A DNA stretch of 64,000 nt from an uncultured Treponema sp. GTDB lineage: Bacteria > Spirochaetota > Spirochaetia > Treponematales > Treponemataceae. Below the pieces are notes generated by a model. That model saw only the letters and a list, made by a program, of their open reading frames with translations. It was not told the origin of the DNA and ran no database searches. The stretch covers positions 62,001 to 126,000 of the forward strand of contig CALFJF010000019.1 in NCBI GenBank assembly GCA_937877535.1, in the 5' to 3' direction. A program made the translations under genes and the position numbers. Positions 62,137-64,000 of this stretch are shown piece after piece. Position 1 is the stretch's first letter. Every line of letters starts with the position of its first letter.

Positions 62137-62183
62137 AAAATGCCGCCTTCAAATCATCAAAAATGTGCAGACAAAAGTGAAAA

Positions 62184-63722
62184 ATGAGAAATAATGAAAT
62201 TCTTTCACAAGCAGAAATCGACCAACTTTTAACTGCGATAAGTGCAAGTAGCAGCAATTCACATTATTTTCAAAACAACAACGATTTTTCGGAATTCATC
62301 AACGGAAAAAAAAGTGTCAAAGAAGAATGTTGGAAAAAATATTGCTTAAAAGCCGCTGGAATTGAACTTGAGCGCGCACAAACAAAAAAAACGGAAATCA
62401 AAAATGCTCAAAACAAAATGGAAGATAAACCGTTTTATCGTTCAAACATAATCAAGCAACAAAAAAGCGATGATTTTGATATTGATTTTGATATTGATTT
62501 TGATATTGATTTTGATATTGATTTTGAAACAGACGATGACGATTTTTTTCTTTCAGATTTTGGTCCTTTGGACGTTTTTGACGATGAAATAGTTGATGGT
62601 GAATTAAAATCTAAAAATGAATGGGAAGAGTTTTATGGAAACGTAGAAACGCCGCAAGAATTGCAAAAAAAATGGGCAATCGCAAAAGCGCGCGCAGAAT
62701 GTTGCACGGAAATTTTGAAGCGAGAAATCAAAAAAATCGAACCGAATGTAAACGTTTCGATTTTAGACGAAGCGCAGCGAATGCATCGAGGAAATTACGT
62801 TTCACGTTTAACGTTGGAATCTGAATGTGGAAAAATCGAGTTTCGCGCCTCGCGTCCGCTCAAAGAGGGAGAGCGCGATAAAATCGAGATTTTCAAAAGT
62901 TCAGAAAGTTTTATTTCTTGCACAATCCCGCTCAACTTTGAAGAAGTTGAAAAAAATGCCCGTTTCATTCTTGACATATTTTCTTCGCTTCCAAAAATCA
63001 AGGAAGAATCGGAAAAAGAAGCGTCAAAAAAGATAAAAGAAGCCGAAATATGCGATATGGCGATTCGTGCACTCATTTCTGAAACGGACGAAAAAAAGTG
63101 GATATTGGAAACGTTTGTTCAAGGTTTTTCGATTTTGACGCTCGCCGAAGAAACAAAATGGAAATTAGATATTGAAACACAAATAAGAATCGAACACGAA
63201 ACCATAGACGCGCAAGAGATTTTTGAAAAAATCAAAATCGGAAAAGAGCATTTGAAAAAAAGCATCGAAAAGGCGACGTTTTTGTACGGTATTTTTGAAA
63301 ATCTCAAAAACGAAGGAAAAAATCGCTCATTTTCGTTTTCTGCTTACGAAGAACATGCGGAGGCAAAAATTTTTTCGGAAAAGAATTCGGTGGACATTGA
63401 GATTTTTTTTGATTCAACTCCGTCGATTTTTCAAAAAAAAGAGGAAATTGAAAAAAATCTCCGTTTTGATTGGAAACGGCTCGACGATTTTTCGGAAAAA
63501 GACGCAAAAATCAAACAGTTTTTAGAAGAACATAAAAAAGAGAAAAACTGGCTTTGGAATCTCAAAACAACAAAAGACGAAAATCGCGTTCTCACGCTTT
63601 TTTTGCCGCTTTCGGTTGCAAATCCAAGAAAAGAAGTCGTTTTAACAATTCAAAAGTCTGAAACGGAAAATCTTTCTGCGCTACAAAACCGAATTCTTTT
63701 GGAGTGGAGTCGTCTTTCTTAA
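62184..63722 (+). CDS. protein with FliM-like N-terminal CheY-docking peptide, remainder unknown
   Basis: A 512-residue cytoplasmic protein. Residues 4-18 read NEILSQAEIDQLLTAIS, matching the FliM N-terminal peptide (LSQxEIDxLL) that binds phosphorylated CheY. The rest has none of the FliM GGxG, CheC-like or FliN features. A linker with tandem Asp-Phe-Asp-Ile repeats (about residues 97-115) and an acidic segment (DDDDFFLSDFGPLDVFDDE) leads to a helical and beta body (about 150-512; KARAECCTEILKREIKKIEP, LLEWSRLS at the end). No known family was recognised. It follows TIGR03545 by 80 bases across a hairpin. Confidence 0.78.
   Translation: MRNNEILSQAEIDQLLTAISASSSNSHYFQNNNDFSEFINGKKSVKEECWKKYCLKAAGIELERAQTKKTEIKNAQNKMEDKPFYRSNIIKQQKSDDFDIDFDIDFDIDFDIDFETDDDDFFLSDFGPLDVFDDEIVDGELKSKNEWEEFYGNVETPQELQKKWAIAKARAECCTEILKREIKKIEPNVNVSILDEAQRMHRGNYVSRLTLESECGKIEFRASRPLKEGERDKIEIFKSSESFISCTIPLNFEEVEKNARFILDIFSSLPKIKEESEKEASKKIKEAEICDMAIRALISETDEKKWILETFVQGFSILTLAEETKWKLDIETQIRIEHETIDAQEIFEKIKIGKEHLKKSIEKATFLYGIFENLKNEGKNRSFSFSAYEEHAEAKIFSEKNSVDIEIFFDSTPSIFQKKEEIEKNLRFDWKRLDDFSEKDAKIKQFLEEHKKEKNWLWNLKTTKDENRVLTLFLPLSVANPRKEVVLTIQKSETENLSALQNRILLEWSRLS
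62472..62527 (+). repeat. 12-base tandem repeat coding Asp-Phe-Asp-Ile
   Basis: GATTTTGATATT is repeated exactly four times (62472-62519), with a partial fifth copy. The unit is a multiple of three, so slippage would change the length of the acidic linker in steps of four residues without a frameshift. Confidence 0.95.
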
Positions 63723-63728
63723 AAAAAA

Positions 63729-64000
63729 CTAAAAACTCAAAAAGGAAGGAAGACCGCCCGTCCAATCGTGAAAAACCTCGCCTTGAATGAGCGGGCGAAC
63801 GAATTGTTCAATTTTTTCGGAAACAAAGCCGTTTGTAATCCAGTCTTTTGGAACGGTGCGCTCTTTGTTTGCGATTTTTTCGACTTCGCACAAAACGGTT
63901 TCGCACGAATACGGATTATCCGACACGCGGCGCAAAATGGGCACGACTCCGCTTTTTCCTTCAAAGGTGGCGCGGACGGCGGCTTTTCCAAGAGAAAAGG
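63729..64000 (-). CDS. diphosphate-fructose-6-phosphate 1-phosphotransferase, C-terminal part
   Basis: The minus strand is open from the window edge to a TAG at 63729-63731, giving about 89 residues of C-terminus. GKAAVRATFEGKSGVVPILR, RVSDNPYSCETVLCEV, IANKERTVPKDWI and QFVRPLIQGEV match the end of pyrophosphate-dependent phosphofructokinase, which phosphorylates fructose 6-phosphate with PPi instead of ATP. PPi-dependent glycolysis is usual in spirochaetes. The gene converges on the FliM-peptide gene with a 6-base gap. The active site lies outside the window. Confidence 0.85.
   Translation of the reverse strand, partial: FSLGKAAVRATFEGKSGVVPILRRVSDNPYSCETVLCEVEKIANKERTVPKDWITNGFVSEKIEQFVRPLIQGEVFHDWTGGLPSFLSF

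Noticed and set aside
1..64000. Prophage, insertion sequence, CRISPR or restriction system
   Set aside because: No transposase, integrase, Cas, restriction or phage structural gene could be recognised on either strand, and no regularly spaced repeat array is present.

Overview
The window looks like a chromosomal segment of a host-associated treponeme (phylum Spirochaetota), about 64 kb, moderately AT-rich and densely coded. The evidence is the combination of a UPF0164-type outer-membrane protein, the TIGR03546/TIGR03545 pair, a bactofilin, large SpoIIE-phosphatase and cyclase receptors, many lipoproteins, a pyrophosphate-dependent phosphofructokinase, and chemotaxis genes without lipopolysaccharide genes. 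Species was not determined. No rRNA, tRNA, CRISPR array, phage or insertion sequence was recognised. No gene-free stretch exceeds 300 bases; the longest is 242 bases (16858-17099).

Layout. 1-271: end of a PilZ-like gene. 345-10201: a UPF0164 outer-membrane protein diverging from a coiled-coil periplasmic protein, a giant beta-propeller receptor with a SpoIIE phosphatase output, and a small helical protein. 10243-19811: an ArsR-type regulator diverging from an MMPL/RND exporter, two paralogous LolA-like periplasmic proteins and a porin-like barrel, with a chemoreceptor on the opposite strand between them. 19904-24617: nadE, rlmJ, a small protein and a histidine/aromatic ammonia-lyase. 24676-33992 (minus): class III cyclase, FecR/fibronectin-like membrane protein, outer-membrane barrel with a Pro-Glu linker, and an InlB-repeat lipoprotein. 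34091-39033: an unrecognised coiled-coil protein, a PerR/Fur regulator and an ankyrin lipoprotein.

39045-44582 (minus): hisH, hisF and a heterodimeric ABC exporter. 44667-48239: a small membrane protein, recQ and a possible pseudokinase-like membrane protein. 48387-49907: an acyl-CoA carboxyltransferase with patchy codon use. 49970-53147: small lipoprotein pair, corA and an FGE-fold protein. 53180-59067 (minus): bactofilin, TPR protein, mtaB, an Mla-type lipid ABC system (permease, ATPase, MCE protein) and a TPR lipoprotein. 59204-63722: TIGR03546, TIGR03545 and a protein with a FliM-like N-terminal peptide. 63729-64000: C-terminus of PPi-phosphofructokinase.

The main theme is the cell envelope: several clusters each combine inner-membrane, periplasmic and outer-membrane parts. 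The most unusual features are a hisH gene carrying about 90 in-frame codons made of dispersed palindromic repeats, the FliM-type CheY-docking peptide on an otherwise unrelated protein, patchy GC-rich codon use in the carboxyltransferase, the cyclase-FecR-barrel-lipoprotein cluster, and three promoters that would give almost leaderless mRNAs.
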